A stretch of DNA of 64,000 bases from Halobacteriovorax vibrionivorans (GCF_003346865.1 NZ_QDKL01000003.1:620001-684000), one strand, 5' to 3'; shown: positions 52,380 to 62,912, numbered from the stretch's first letter. Notes: generated by a model from the sequence alone, not told the origin. Translations and numbers: made by a program.

Positions 52380-54560
52380 ATGAGAAAACCATTTAAAGAA
52401 TTCATTCGAGCTTTAATTATTGGAACATCACTTAGTTCCCTCTCTCTCAATGTATTTGCTGAATACTGTAGTGAACTGGAAATGGAAATTAAGTCGGTTC
52501 ACGACAAGCAAAATGGGATGAAGGCAGATGAAAACAAGCCAAACTCTCCAACCTTAGCAGATTTAAAAGGTGCTCGAGACGCTCAAATGGCCCAAGTCAT
52601 TGCGCTAAGATCACTTAAGAACGTTCGCGATGAATATCTTAAATTCAAAGAAGAATCTCAAAGCCTTGATGTGGCCGAGTTATTTGATGACAATACCCTA
52701 GAGGCCTTATTTGCTCTTGAGGAGCATACACAGGCCGTAACAAAGTATGCAGTTATCCATTCAACAGTAGCAGCACTTGCAAAAAAGCAAGCCGACAGTA
52801 TTGCTCAAAACTCAACGGAAGATAATCCTTTTGTAAAAATCTTTAACCATATTAAAAATGGTGACGGTAAGAACCTCTACTCCTATATGCGCTCAGCTTG
52901 TGATGATGCAAGTGAGGACGTAAAACAGGAATGTTCAGTCTTTAATGACTTTACTGAAAACTTCAAACTTGGTGATGGCCACGAAGAGATGGCCAAGAAT
53001 ACCATTAATAATTATGGTCAGATTTTGAAGAAGATTTATGCTGGTGTGGCGACACAAGAAGATGCAACATCTTTCTTTAAAGAGCATTTAAATGCGCTTA
53101 AAACCGATCAATACAATGTTTCATTAGACAAGGCCGAAGACGGAAGTCCATCTCTATCCATCAGTAAGCCAAATAACACACTTTCACTGCTAAGTGAGAG
53201 CGATGAACTAAAGAACTATTATCAAAATACAATTGTAAAACTCTATGATTTAAATAAAGAGCATAATTCAGACAAGAATATATTTAGTTCTCCAGAAAGT
53301 AGTTTTGCTACTCAGTTTTTTACAAACTCAATTGAAGACCAATCATTCAATGACATTTCTTCTGCTTTAAATGAATTAAAAAAGTGTAAAGGTAAACTCG
53401 TAGATTGTGATGAGTCTATTGATACAGGAAAACTTGCAAGAGCTATTAACTCAGCAAACGAAAGTATAGGAAGTGGCAATAGTGTTTCAAACGTCACAAT
53501 TTTTGCTAATGGTAGACGACAAGAAACGAAGAATAAGCTTCACGATATCCTAAAAAAGGGACTAGCAGAAACTGAAGCCTATAATAAGACAACAGGTACT
53601 AGAACTGACTTTAACGGTGAAGTTGCTAGTAAACTAAGTCAGCTTTGTCCGCAAAGCGTTTCTACGACAGATAGACTTATCTCTAATAATGAAATTTCAG
53701 ATAAGGTATTTAAATGCCTTCAAGACGAACTTGACGACTCCTCTCTTGATGAGCTGATTAGTAAACAAGAAGAAGAATTAGCAAAGGCAGAAAAGGCCAT
53801 TAGTGATTTATTTATAAGCCAACCAATGAAGGACCTGGAGATTATAAAATCAATTCTGACGAGAAGTTATAAGAATATATGTGAAGATCCACAGATTCAT
53901 GAATTCCGTTGTCTACCACCTCTTCAAGGGGTTAATGAGAGTATTAAGACCTTGTCTATTATTGGTGACAATTTAGAAGAAGAGCTTATTGTTGAAGATT
54001 ATTCTCGATATTATTATGGAGCTAAAGATACAAATGACTACCAAACTTCTAATCGTTACTTAGAAAAGTATTGTCCACAATCAGATAAAATCAATTGTAA
54101 TGGAAATGAAGTTAGAAATGGTGATGTAACTGATCCTGATGAATTTCCGAAAGCTTGCCAATATTTACAAGTAAGAAGTTGTAACCAACAAAGCTTATCA
54201 CTTTCAAAAGATAGCTTTAAACTTGATGATAATGAATATGTTGACTGGGATCCAATTTCAGAACGTTCTGTCGTTAGACGTCATCAACAGAGCTTTTGGC
54301 CTGGAGTTGCAATGTATGCAGCTGAACAATCTTATAAATTTATGGGACCAATGATTGCTACCCAACAATTAAGAGCACAACTACCGAGTGCTATATACAC
54401 TGGAATGTATCAGGAACAACAAATAGCCTATCGAGAACAATACTATGACTGGTATATGGAAAAACTAGATCTAAGTGATGCCAATATGTTCGGATTTTGG
54501 GGTGGACCTTTTTACTCAAATAACTCCGTTGGACAGATCGATTTCGGCTATGGCTGGTAA
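52380..54560 (+). CDS. Large exported helical protein of unknown function
   Basis: 726 residues from ATG 52380, which starts a signal peptide (MRKPFKEFIRALIIGTSLSS, ending NVFAEYC); a TTG 13 codons upstream is possible. The protein is mostly charged helices with Cys pairs spread along it (SACDDASEDVKQECS, KKCKGKLVDCDE, NICEDPQIHEFRCLP, YCPQSDKINCNG). A Tyr/Gly-rich C-terminus (FGFWGGPFYSNNSVGQIDFG) is distinctive. First gene of a plus-strand block with the giant lipoprotein and another exported protein; no domain recognised. Possibly envelope or surface. Confidence 0.78.
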   Translation: MRKPFKEFIRALIIGTSLSSLSLNVFAEYCSELEMEIKSVHDKQNGMKADENKPNSPTLADLKGARDAQMAQVIALRSLKNVRDEYLKFKEESQSLDVAELFDDNTLEALFALEEHTQAVTKYAVIHSTVAALAKKQADSIAQNSTEDNPFVKIFNHIKNGDGKNLYSYMRSACDDASEDVKQECSVFNDFTENFKLGDGHEEMAKNTINNYGQILKKIYAGVATQEDATSFFKEHLNALKTDQYNVSLDKAEDGSPSLSISKPNNTLSLLSESDELKNYYQNTIVKLYDLNKEHNSDKNIFSSPESSFATQFFTNSIEDQSFNDISSALNELKKCKGKLVDCDESIDTGKLARAINSANESIGSGNSVSNVTIFANGRRQETKNKLHDILKKGLAETEAYNKTTGTRTDFNGEVASKLSQLCPQSVSTTDRLISNNEISDKVFKCLQDELDDSSLDELISKQEEELAKAEKAISDLFISQPMKDLEIIKSILTRSYKNICEDPQIHEFRCLPPLQGVNESIKTLSIIGDNLEEELIVEDYSRYYYGAKDTNDYQTSNRYLEKYCPQSDKINCNGNEVRNGDVTDPDEFPKACQYLQVRSCNQQSLSLSKDSFKLDDNEYVDWDPISERSVVRRHQQSFWPGVAMYAAEQSYKFMGPMIATQQLRAQLPSAIYTGMYQEQQIAYREQYYDWYMEKLDLSDANMFGFWGGPFYSNNSVGQIDFGYGW

Positions 54561-54742
54561 AACACACAAATAATTGTCGACTGAAAAACTCGCACATTTA
54601 ACTGACCTACTCACCTAACCAGTAATTCTAAGCACTTAACCCATCATTAGGTATTTCTTACCTTTCTTTTAATATCAATAAGTTATTATAAAGTTACCGG
54701 CGTAAAAGGGCGAAAAGTTAAGAGATAGGAAAGTGAAAATTA

Positions 54743-57700
54743 ATGAAATTACGTGCACCTTTAATAACATTCCTTGCCGCAATCTTGCTACTAACCTCTT
54801 GTATGCAAGCGGCCAATAATCGACTCTCTGTCGATGGTGAAGATTCAGAACAAGAATCAACGAATAATATTATCGAAAATCCAACTGATGCCTCATGGTA
54901 TGCAAAGAATCAATATATCCAAGGTCCAATTACCATTAACTCAACAGACACTGAGTCCATTTATCTGGTCGGTGGTGTTGTTAATAATTCAATTGTATCT
55001 TCAGAAAAAGTAAATTCAGCTTTTTGTCTTGTTGCTGATTTCGATGGTGCCGGGGAAGTTGTTTCAGGAAGTGTTGTAAAAAAACCTCAAGTTCGCCTAA
55101 AGGCAATTCCTATTAAATCTAGTAAATCACAAGAAGTAAGTATGCGAATCGAAATTGCAAATGCAATTGATAGTCAAGCCTTCTGTGGAGACGGAATTAT
55201 TGGATATACAGGTTCAACTACTCACACTACATATCTAAATAATAAAATATCAGGTTCTTTAGCAGCTTATAGCTTAAATGATGTATGTCCTACATGTAAC
55301 TCTAGCTTCCCTGCTCTTAACCTAAGATTTCATGAATCAGTGTACGGTACAGTAAATAGTGTACCTACTCTTGGCTCAATTGGTATTGATAACTTAAACC
55401 TAAATATTGATGTTAAAAACACAACCACTAATCCAGATACAAATAGCTGTACAAACTCTTCGTGCCAGCTACAAGGATATAACTGCTGTCTTAACGGCCA
55501 ATGTGTTAACGACGGTGCAACAAGACCTAATATTGATGAAGACAGTCTTGAATACCAAACAGCATTAAATGAAATGCTAGAAAATCCAAATGCATTTAAG
55601 AGCTACCCTAACCTTTTCTATGTGTGTCCAATCAACACTGATCCAAGTGAAGATGATGAGACTGACACGGAAGATGAACTAGATAATGCAAATCAACAGC
55701 TACAAGCAGATATAAAAGACTATAAGTGTTTATTAGGAGAAACAGCTGAGTGTTCACCAGATCTCGACTCTGTAAGAGTAAAGATATGGGAAAAGTGTGG
55801 ATGTCCACATGAGCCAACTTATGCTGGTGGAGAGCTGCAATTAGATGCCCGCTGTATTGATTACGGTTTAAAGGCCGGCAAGGATGCTAATGGTAATATC
55901 CTAAATATCACTTGTGATATTCCAGTAAACGAAAATGACGATGCTCCATTTCAAAACTTATCAGTTTTAGTATCGGCCAAAAGTGCACCTCACCGCTTCT
56001 TCTCTTTAGCGGGAGTGCCTTACGATAATTTATCAGAAGTTCCTGAAGGGACAAATCAGGAAGGAGATTATTTCTTCTATCTTGATGATGCAAATAAAGC
56101 AGGTCCAATTGAAACAACTTATTCAATGAATGCAGTCCTTGGCCCGATGACTCTTGATCTCCAACAAGCTCAACCAGCTAAGGTTGTTGAAGTTGATGTT
56201 GATCAAGTTTATATCATTTCGGCTACAAGTGGATATTCAACTCCATGCCCATACTGTCAACAAGATGCTTGGCAAAAAGTTTTAAGTTCTCATCCTGAGT
56301 CTTCTAAAGGATATGGATTAACATGGCGTGGTTACACGACAGATCGTACAGCTATTGGAAGTAATACAACATTTGGTAATTATGAAGACACTATTTTTGG
56401 AAGGGCCTGCTGGGTTCCACCAACGATGCTTGCAAGCTCACATATTAGCTACTCAAATGCTGGAGTTCAAAGAAGAAACCGTCTTACGACTCAAGCAGCA
56501 ATGTATGTTAATGGTTACCAAAGAGATTGGTATGGCTTTAATCAAGGAGCTCTAATTGGTTCTTTTGATGGTGTTTCTTGGTTTGCAGTCGGTGCAGGAA
56601 GACGAGTAAGATCGACAACAAATAAGCTCTTCTTAGCAATCAACGCACCATTTGCTGACCTTACTCAAAACAGTAATTTTACAGTCTCAGTTGTAGAAGA
56701 CCTTGGTGGTCAAACAGCAGCTGATCACGACTACGACTTTTCTCTAGATCCAGATAGCGCTGCTCAAAACTTTGGAGCGAGTTGCCAGTATATGCACTCT
56801 TGTAACACTGATAGTGATTGTGTTGCAAAGCTAGGATGGGAATATGCATGTGGACAAATCACAGACGTAAAAACAAATTGGCCTAAATTTGATATTGATG
56901 CCTTTGAAAAAAATGACTACAGTCGTGAGGCCATTTCACTTTCAGCAATACTTGCAGGAAATATTAGTGGCGGACAAAATAACCGCTGTGTTTACCGCGG
57001 AGCAGGTTCTCCTTGTAAGCTTAATCCAAATGAAAATGTGAAGAAGACAAGTCAGTCAAAGCTACTAACTTGTGCTCCTAACTTCTATTGTGCGGCCCTT
57101 GATTCAGCAAGTTTTTCAAAAGAACTTATTCGCTCCCCTAATGAGCCAACTTCGATTCTATTTGGACAAGCTGCAAGCATTCTTGGTAGACCGATATCTT
57201 ATACAAATCGAGCTGACGAGTTACCACAAGAAGTACAAAATGCAATTGCACAAAACTTATCAATTTACGCTGCAACTGGAAGCTACGAACCTTCAGAAGT
57301 TGGGCTTTGTATCCCAGGAAGATCAGCTGATACAGGAAATACAGGTGTTGAAGCATTTGAGCTAAGACACGAAAAACAAGATAACGATAATAGAACAGAC
57401 TATATTTCTCAAATCGCTGCCTGTGATGAAACAGCATACCAAACAGGCAAAGTTAGAAGCTGTCCAGTATTTGATGAAGATGGTAATTATCTTAATGATG
57501 AGACACCAATAAGAAACCCTCTAGCGGTTAGACAAAATATGTGTAGTGCATCCTCTATTGACCCTGTGACAACTGAGTCAACATTCAAATCAATAGAAGC
57601 TGGAAACTTAAGCTACGTATTAAATGTACAAAGTGAAACCCTTGCTGCTAACGCCTGTTTAAGACGAGCAGGAGCAATTTGTCATACTGACTTAGATTGT

Positions 57701-59836
57701 GGACCTAACCGTTTACATGCAGATGTCGCCAGAGGACTATCCCCTTCAAGCTTTGGAGGAACGATGGCCGAGCAGAAGTTCTGGGAAGAAGAGCTTGTTT
57801 GTGGACAAAGCCAAGAAGAGCCACTTCTTAATACGATTCTTGGAGCAAATTATTATAATTATGACATGTCTAAGAATCGATGCTGTCGTGAAGTAAGTAA
57901 GACTTTTACAATGTATACCGCAGTTGGCGCACGCTCAGACTTACCTGGTTACAACGTCGATAACGTGGCCTTAAACCCACTTAGAGATTCAATTTCAGAT
58001 AATGATAAGACCGGACGCTACTCAAGATACTTGGCAGCTGAGTCATACTCGACAAATCCATCCATTCCATCTTTTGGCCTACCTTCAGCAAATGATACAA
58101 AAGTTATCAATGAAACAGGTCGTGCAAATTGTTGTGGTGGTGGATTTATAAGAAAGTTTGAAGATGGGACAAATAATTGGACAGTTGGTAATCGCCTAAA
58201 TATTTCACCTTCTAAGTTAGCTTGTCTAAACTACTCAATGAGATCATGGGAAAAAGGATTTGATCCAACTAATCAAAATAATTGGCTAATGGAATACTCA
58301 TATATGAGCTCACTTGGAGGCTATAGAACTTACCCAGACTCTCCAACGAACCTTTTTGACTGGCTACGTCCTGGAGACCCTGTAGGTGCCGTACAAGCAA
58401 ATATTCAAAATGACTCAGAAACGCCACAAGCTCCAACAGAAATACCGGCAACTGGCCTATCTGGACGCATAAGCCTAAGCCCTGTCGATGCCGAAGGACA
58501 AATTAGTCTAGCAGCAAAAACAGTTTATGGTATGTATGAGCAATTAGGTGTTAGTGACACTTACAATGCTCCTTACCCTCCTGTTATTTTAAAGCCGTCA
58601 GGATTTAATAATCCTCAAGCTCCACTTGTTAGTGCTCCAAGTAGTGATAATGGATTTGCACCAGACAACCTTTATCTAGCAATTTATATTCCAGACTATG
58701 TGAATATAGCTTCTATTCGCAATGTCCTACTCCACTATACAGACGATACTGATGCTGCTGACTTTTCAGATATTAACTTTAGTAGCGATATGCTAAGAGG
58801 GCCACCTTCTGCAACAGCTCCAGCACCAGAAAACTATGGTGATGAAGTAACGTGTTCTTCTGTGAGTACTGCAGCAAACGACCTTCTCTTTACTGATAGT
58901 AATGATATCGACTCTGATGGAAATACTGGAGAGCCTAGTTACTGTATTATTCAGGACAACTTTAACTACTTATTCTTCTACGTAGGAAATCAGGCCACGC
59001 TAAATGGTTTCCAAAAAGGTTGGTTCTCTTTTGAATATGATTTGAAAGATGAGATCTTTGGTACGATTCCAGGAAATCAAGCCTATTACGAAGATATCTT
59101 TGAGAAATACGAACTTCTTGGCGTTCCTCAAGTTGCTTACGAAGCAATTCGTTGTAACGATGAAAAAGCTAATCCGGCAGATGGGACATCAAATGTTGGT
59201 CGCTTGATTGAAGGTGTATATAATGATGCTGGACCAGATCCATTTACAGCAGATGCTATTCCAGGAACTCCAGCTGGTGTTGAGTCTAAAGTCTATTACA
59301 AAACAGATGGCTCAACGATTTCACTACCACAGATTTTCTCTGCGGATGAATTCAAATGCTGTTCTAAATTAGGTTCAAATGTAACCGATCCTAGTAATAT
59401 GTGCTGTTCAGGTTTTGGAGTATTAAATAGTGATAATACTTACGAGTGTCGCCTCCCTAGTGGAACAGACCTAAACTTATATCTAAACCTCTTTATTTCG
59501 TCAGAAGGTATTGTGACTGATAATGAGAATATGTCTCTTACTCCAGACGAAACACATTATAACCTTGAAACTGGTTATCCAGATCACTCAAGTGAGACTG
59601 TAAGATCAAAGATTCAACAAATTGGTGAAAGATTCTGTCAATTAGGTACTGTGAGCAATGGTTCTGCTTTTGATAACTTCTACCCTCAACCAGCAGCTGG
59701 GTACTTCACAGAAGACACTCAACTAACAAGCTATAATACAATTGTAGACTCGATGGATGATCTAACGGCCACGTCAGCAAACTACACAGAATTCATTTCT
59801 GGTAAGCGCTGGAATCGCCACTTCTACTGTGATTAA
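54743..59836 (+). CDS. Giant Cys-rich lipoprotein (1697 residues)
   Basis: A lipobox LLTSC gives lipidation at Cys20. The mature protein has many Cys motifs: CxxxCCxNGxC (QLQGYNCCLNGQC), CNTDSDC, CHTDLDCGPNR, and CC pairs in NRCCREV, ANCCGGG, FKCCSKLG and NMCCSGFG, suggesting a disulfide-tied extracellular or periplasmic protein. The N-terminal third carries acidic beta-rich sequence. No repeats of fixed length and no catalytic motif are seen. AGGAAAG precedes the ATG. The gene is by far the largest in the window and lies between two other exported-protein genes; a surface role such as attachment is a guess. Confidence 0.82.
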   Translation: MKLRAPLITFLAAILLLTSCMQAANNRLSVDGEDSEQESTNNIIENPTDASWYAKNQYIQGPITINSTDTESIYLVGGVVNNSIVSSEKVNSAFCLVADFDGAGEVVSGSVVKKPQVRLKAIPIKSSKSQEVSMRIEIANAIDSQAFCGDGIIGYTGSTTHTTYLNNKISGSLAAYSLNDVCPTCNSSFPALNLRFHESVYGTVNSVPTLGSIGIDNLNLNIDVKNTTTNPDTNSCTNSSCQLQGYNCCLNGQCVNDGATRPNIDEDSLEYQTALNEMLENPNAFKSYPNLFYVCPINTDPSEDDETDTEDELDNANQQLQADIKDYKCLLGETAECSPDLDSVRVKIWEKCGCPHEPTYAGGELQLDARCIDYGLKAGKDANGNILNITCDIPVNENDDAPFQNLSVLVSAKSAPHRFFSLAGVPYDNLSEVPEGTNQEGDYFFYLDDANKAGPIETTYSMNAVLGPMTLDLQQAQPAKVVEVDVDQVYIISATSGYSTPCPYCQQDAWQKVLSSHPESSKGYGLTWRGYTTDRTAIGSNTTFGNYEDTIFGRACWVPPTMLASSHISYSNAGVQRRNRLTTQAAMYVNGYQRDWYGFNQGALIGSFDGVSWFAVGAGRRVRSTTNKLFLAINAPFADLTQNSNFTVSVVEDLGGQTAADHDYDFSLDPDSAAQNFGASCQYMHSCNTDSDCVAKLGWEYACGQITDVKTNWPKFDIDAFEKNDYSREAISLSAILAGNISGGQNNRCVYRGAGSPCKLNPNENVKKTSQSKLLTCAPNFYCAALDSASFSKELIRSPNEPTSILFGQAASILGRPISYTNRADELPQEVQNAIAQNLSIYAATGSYEPSEVGLCIPGRSADTGNTGVEAFELRHEKQDNDNRTDYISQIAACDETAYQTGKVRSCPVFDEDGNYLNDETPIRNPLAVRQNMCSASSIDPVTTESTFKSIEAGNLSYVLNVQSETLAANACLRRAGAICHTDLDCGPNRLHADVARGLSPSSFGGTMAEQKFWEEELVCGQSQEEPLLNTILGANYYNYDMSKNRCCREVSKTFTMYTAVGARSDLPGYNVDNVALNPLRDSISDNDKTGRYSRYLAAESYSTNPSIPSFGLPSANDTKVINETGRANCCGGGFIRKFEDGTNNWTVGNRLNISPSKLACLNYSMRSWEKGFDPTNQNNWLMEYSYMSSLGGYRTYPDSPTNLFDWLRPGDPVGAVQANIQNDSETPQAPTEIPATGLSGRISLSPVDAEGQISLAAKTVYGMYEQLGVSDTYNAPYPPVILKPSGFNNPQAPLVSAPSSDNGFAPDNLYLAIYIPDYVNIASIRNVLLHYTDDTDAADFSDINFSSDMLRGPPSATAPAPENYGDEVTCSSVSTAANDLLFTDSNDIDSDGNTGEPSYCIIQDNFNYLFFYVGNQATLNGFQKGWFSFEYDLKDEIFGTIPGNQAYYEDIFEKYELLGVPQVAYEAIRCNDEKANPADGTSNVGRLIEGVYNDAGPDPFTADAIPGTPAGVESKVYYKTDGSTISLPQIFSADEFKCCSKLGSNVTDPSNMCCSGFGVLNSDNTYECRLPSGTDLNLYLNLFISSEGIVTDNENMSLTPDETHYNLETGYPDHSSETVRSKIQQIGERFCQLGTVSNGSAFDNFYPQPAAGYFTEDTQLTSYNTIVDSMDDLTATSANYTEFISGKRWNRHFYCD

Positions 59837-59972
59837 ATTTCACACAGTGTTCAATATTTAGACGGCCTTCTTAGCAATTAAAACAAATTTTCAATACCTT
59901 AGGCTTTATCCTTTTTGGCATAGCAATTGCTTTATTAATAGTATCTTAACTTACACAAAACAAGAGGCTATT

Positions 59973-61037
59973 ATGAAGAAGCAAAACATCTCAACTATGA
60001 TTAAAATTGCTATCCTAACGGGACTAATTCCACTGTCATCGTATGCAAGCATTTGTACAATCGTTGAAAGAAAGTTCGAACGCAAGGACTTTGAAAAGAT
60101 CAGCGACTTCGATGAAGAATATCGTCAAAGATACGAAAAATACAAAGAGCGTTGTGATCTTGGTAAGTACAAGGTTGCTGAAGAAGCTTATCAAAGAGAA
60201 TTAAAGAAAGATAATCAAGAAAAGAAAGAGCATCAGGATTTCATTAAAGATCGTGAATCAATTGAAATCTCAAAAGAAGACCTTAGAGACTTCTATGACA
60301 ACTCTCCTATTATTGCTTACCGTGCTTCACTTAAGTATAGAGCATACAATGGAGACAAGGATATTTACCTACAAAAGATGTCTGATGCAAATGCAATCTG
60401 TCAGAACATGCTAAGTGATAAGAACGCAAAGGCCAAAACTGCACTTGTAGAAATTGCTGAAAAAGACCATATGGGACAAGTTGAAACTCCTGTTGCAGTT
60501 CAAGAGCAATTAGAGTCAAGATTTGATAGTAATGCAGCAACGGCAGCTTTCACTATTGGCCAAAAGAAATGGTATAACAGTGGTGATAATATTGAAGCTG
60601 GAACGGTAACAAACGAATTTGAAACATCAAGAAAAGAAAGAATTGAATTCAATGCAGATCTAGAAATTAGACAAGCCTCAGGTCTCCCATCGACATTTGT
60701 TGGAGATATTAGAGCTCTTGAATTCTCTAAGATTGAATGTGTTAGTAATCCAGTTAATAAGCAAGATAAACTTGATGATATTGATACAAAAACAACATTA
60801 CAAACGAAAGTTAACTCTGCTGAAATCGACAGTGATGAAGATGAGCAAAAAGTTATCGTAAAGTTTGATGAACAAGAAAGACAAAACTTTCTTAAACAAA
60901 AAGGAAGTCGTGACAGCGATGATTCAAATGACACAAGAATCAGCGATATAAGAAGAGGTCAGACTACTGAAAAATATGAAATACAATCCCAGATTGATTT
61001 CCTCCTAGACGGCAATAACCGTGGGATGAATCAATAA
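59973..61037 (+). CDS. Exported coiled, acidic protein of unknown function
   Basis: 354 residues; signal peptide (MIKIAILTGLIPLSSYAS) preceded by MKKQNIST. The mature protein opens with ICTIVERKFERKDFEKISDF and is strongly helical and charged with three or four cysteines. A natively disordered acidic C-terminus (DSDEDEQKVIVKFDEQERQN) follows. AGAGGC precedes the ATG; a strong terminator follows. Position suggests it belongs to the locus of the giant lipoprotein, 136 bases upstream. Confidence 0.75.
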   Translation: MKKQNISTMIKIAILTGLIPLSSYASICTIVERKFERKDFEKISDFDEEYRQRYEKYKERCDLGKYKVAEEAYQRELKKDNQEKKEHQDFIKDRESIEISKEDLRDFYDNSPIIAYRASLKYRAYNGDKDIYLQKMSDANAICQNMLSDKNAKAKTALVEIAEKDHMGQVETPVAVQEQLESRFDSNAATAAFTIGQKKWYNSGDNIEAGTVTNEFETSRKERIEFNADLEIRQASGLPSTFVGDIRALEFSKIECVSNPVNKQDKLDDIDTKTTLQTKVNSAEIDSDEDEQKVIVKFDEQERQNFLKQKGSRDSDDSNDTRISDIRRGQTTEKYEIQSQIDFLLDGNNRGMNQ

Positions 61038-61052
61038 CCCCCCCTTAAAAAG

Positions 61053-61078
61053 GCCTGCAAATGCAGGCTTTTTTTTTT
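61053..61078 (+). terminator. Rho-independent terminator after the 59973 gene
   Basis: GCCTGC / GCAGGC (61053-61058 with 61063-61068), loop AAAT, then ten T. It starts 15 bases after the stop codon. Confidence 0.95.
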
Positions 61079-61105
61079 GACCCCAACTCCATTGCCAAGT
61101 ACAAT
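61077..61105 (+). promoter_or_regulatory. Sigma-70-type promoter giving a leaderless mRNA
   Basis: TTGACC (61077-61082), exactly 17 bases, TACAAT (61100-61105). Five of six bases of each hexamer match consensus. The start of transcription, about seven bases past the -10, is the ATG at 61112, which has no ribosome binding site. The -35 reuses the end of the preceding terminator T-run. Confidence 0.7.
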
Positions 61106-61111
61106 TTAATT

Positions 61112-61909
61112 ATGAAATTGGCCCATCTATTCAAATATAGCTTCGCCTGTATATTTGCGACTCTAAGTATTGCAATGACACAGCAGCAAAATACTCAATC
61201 ATCTGTTCAAGTAATTGAAGAAGTAAACTTTAAGCCACATATGGTTGAACATCTTATAAAAGGCTGTCCTGAGAATTCTAAATGTTCAAAAGAGACAGGT
61301 AAGACCTCAGAGAAATTCAAAGAAGTCTTTACAAATGGAAGTTTGAAAGAAAAGAAAATTTTTGTGAAGGAATTTGGACTCCCCTTCACTTTCTGGACCA
61401 CAACAGTCTCACAAGATAGTGTCATCACTTATCAATCACGTTGTATACATCATAAGACTGAAAAAGATAAATTTGGAAAAGTCTTAGTAGAGCGCCAAGA
61501 GATATATGAAGGGATTCGCTTTACAAAAAATATTAATGAAATCACTTCATTTCATGGGGTGATACTAAATCAAATGATTAAAGAAGGTAGTAATAAAACT
61601 TACTTTATTCCTCGATCAACAATTCCATTTTTTACAAATGGAGACGATCTTTTCTTTAGACAAGAGTTTCGTGAAGTTGATTATGCGATGAAACTTTCAC
61701 CAAATAAGGGCTCAACAGCAACGTATATATCCTTAGCAACAAAGAAGTTCCCAAATAAAGAAATATTAAATACGAGTTGCTCAAAAGAACTTGTAGATAA
61801 GTTTAAAAAGATCAATAAGAGTGGAATATATCAATCGGCTTATTGTAAAATGATCTATGATACAAAAGAGAAAAAGTATCATCGCTATATCTTCGGCTGG
61901 AGCTGTTAA
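61112..61909 (+). CDS. Exported protein of unknown function
   Basis: 265 residues from ATG 61112; an upstream in-frame ATG at 61061 lies inside the terminator and is rejected. Signal peptide (KLAHLFKYSFACIFATLSIA), then a mature domain with CPENSKCSKETGK, SRCIHHKTEKDK and a C-terminal FGWSC, so several disulfides are possible. No family recognised. Its stop TAA directly abuts the TTG start of the EEP hydrolase, indicating coupling. The predicted mRNA begins at the ATG. Confidence 0.72.
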   Translation: MKLAHLFKYSFACIFATLSIAMTQQQNTQSSVQVIEEVNFKPHMVEHLIKGCPENSKCSKETGKTSEKFKEVFTNGSLKEKKIFVKEFGLPFTFWTTTVSQDSVITYQSRCIHHKTEKDKFGKVLVERQEIYEGIRFTKNINEITSFHGVILNQMIKEGSNKTYFIPRSTIPFFTNGDDLFFRQEFREVDYAMKLSPNKGSTATYISLATKKFPNKEILNTSCSKELVDKFKKINKSGIYQSAYCKMIYDTKEKKYHRYIFGWSC

Positions 61910-62824
61910 TTGAAACAAATTGAAATTTGTATTTATAATCTTGAGAACTTCTTTATTAGGGATGCTTTCGATAACCCTCCAAATATAAACTACTTCAAAT
62001 CAAAACTAAACTTAAATCAATTAAAACAAGTTTTTACTGAAATAGATGCCGATATCTATGCCTTAACAGAAGTTGGCCAAGTTGAAAGCCTGGTCTACTT
62101 TAACGAAGTTTATCTTAACGAAAGTTATGAAATATTCCATCAACAAGGCAATAGTGATCGCGGAATTGAAAATGCTTTCTTAGTAAGAAAAGGCCTTGAA
62201 TTTGAATTTGAACATCTAAGCCATACAAATAAAGAAATCGACTTTCAACTTCACGATGAAGATGACAATGACTACTTTCTAAGTAGAGACTTCTCCCACT
62301 TGCGTGTAAATAGTAAAAAGGGAGAGCATTTGCTTAGCCTCTTTAATGTACATCTAAAGTCACAAAGAGATGATGATACTGGCCATGACTTTAGGTCAGT
62401 AAGAAGGCGCCAAGCAGAACTGGAATTATTATTAAAAGTCTATAAAGAAGAGAAGAAGCAATATCCTAGTACTCCAATCCTTTTATGTGGTGACTTTAAT
62501 GGTAATGCTTCAAATGAAAATACAGATGAAGAATTTAAAGTCATTTATAAAGAGACTGATCTTAAAGATGTACTTTCTATGCGTCAGCTTCCCCTACAAT
62601 ACCGAACAACGTTTTATCAATTTGTAGGACAAGCCGCACACCAACTTCAATTAGATTATATCTTCATGGAAGAGTCATTTGGCCATCGTTTAATGGATGC
62701 TGCTGTCTATCAATATAAGAATTCGACAGGTCGTCTTATTGGCCCTCCTCGTAGAAGAGGTGATATTTGGAATAATCCATCTGATCACTACCCTGTCTAT
62801 GCCATCATAAAAATTCAAGACTAA
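61910..62824 (+). CDS. Endonuclease/exonuclease/phosphatase (EEP) family hydrolase
   Basis: 304 residues, no signal peptide. EEP motifs in order: IYNLENFF, YALTEVGQVES (catalytic Glu), FNVHLKSQRDD, LLCGDFNGNAS, LQLDYIFM and NNPSDHYPVYA (catalytic Asp-His). Such enzymes cleave DNA, RNA, phosphoinositides or sphingomyelin-type phosphodiesters. Start is TTG at 61910, directly after the upstream stop, with GGAG inside that gene seven bases ahead. The exported-protein gene in front does not help assign a substrate. Confidence 0.85.
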   Translation: MKQIEICIYNLENFFIRDAFDNPPNINYFKSKLNLNQLKQVFTEIDADIYALTEVGQVESLVYFNEVYLNESYEIFHQQGNSDRGIENAFLVRKGLEFEFEHLSHTNKEIDFQLHDEDDNDYFLSRDFSHLRVNSKKGEHLLSLFNVHLKSQRDDDTGHDFRSVRRRQAELELLLKVYKEEKKQYPSTPILLCGDFNGNASNENTDEEFKVIYKETDLKDVLSMRQLPLQYRTTFYQFVGQAAHQLQLDYIFMEESFGHRLMDAAVYQYKNSTGRLIGPPRRRGDIWNNPSDHYPVYAIIKIQD

Positions 62825-62912
62825 TTAATATTCAATTACTTAGGCGTTGCGCGAAGCATTGTTTTATGCGATGCAATTGCAAAGACGCATAAGATCAATT
62901 ATTTATTTTCTC

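Noticed and set aside
61061..61111. Upstream ATG for the exported protein at 61112
   Set aside because: It lies inside the terminator hairpin and would bury the signal peptide behind 17 unrelated residues.
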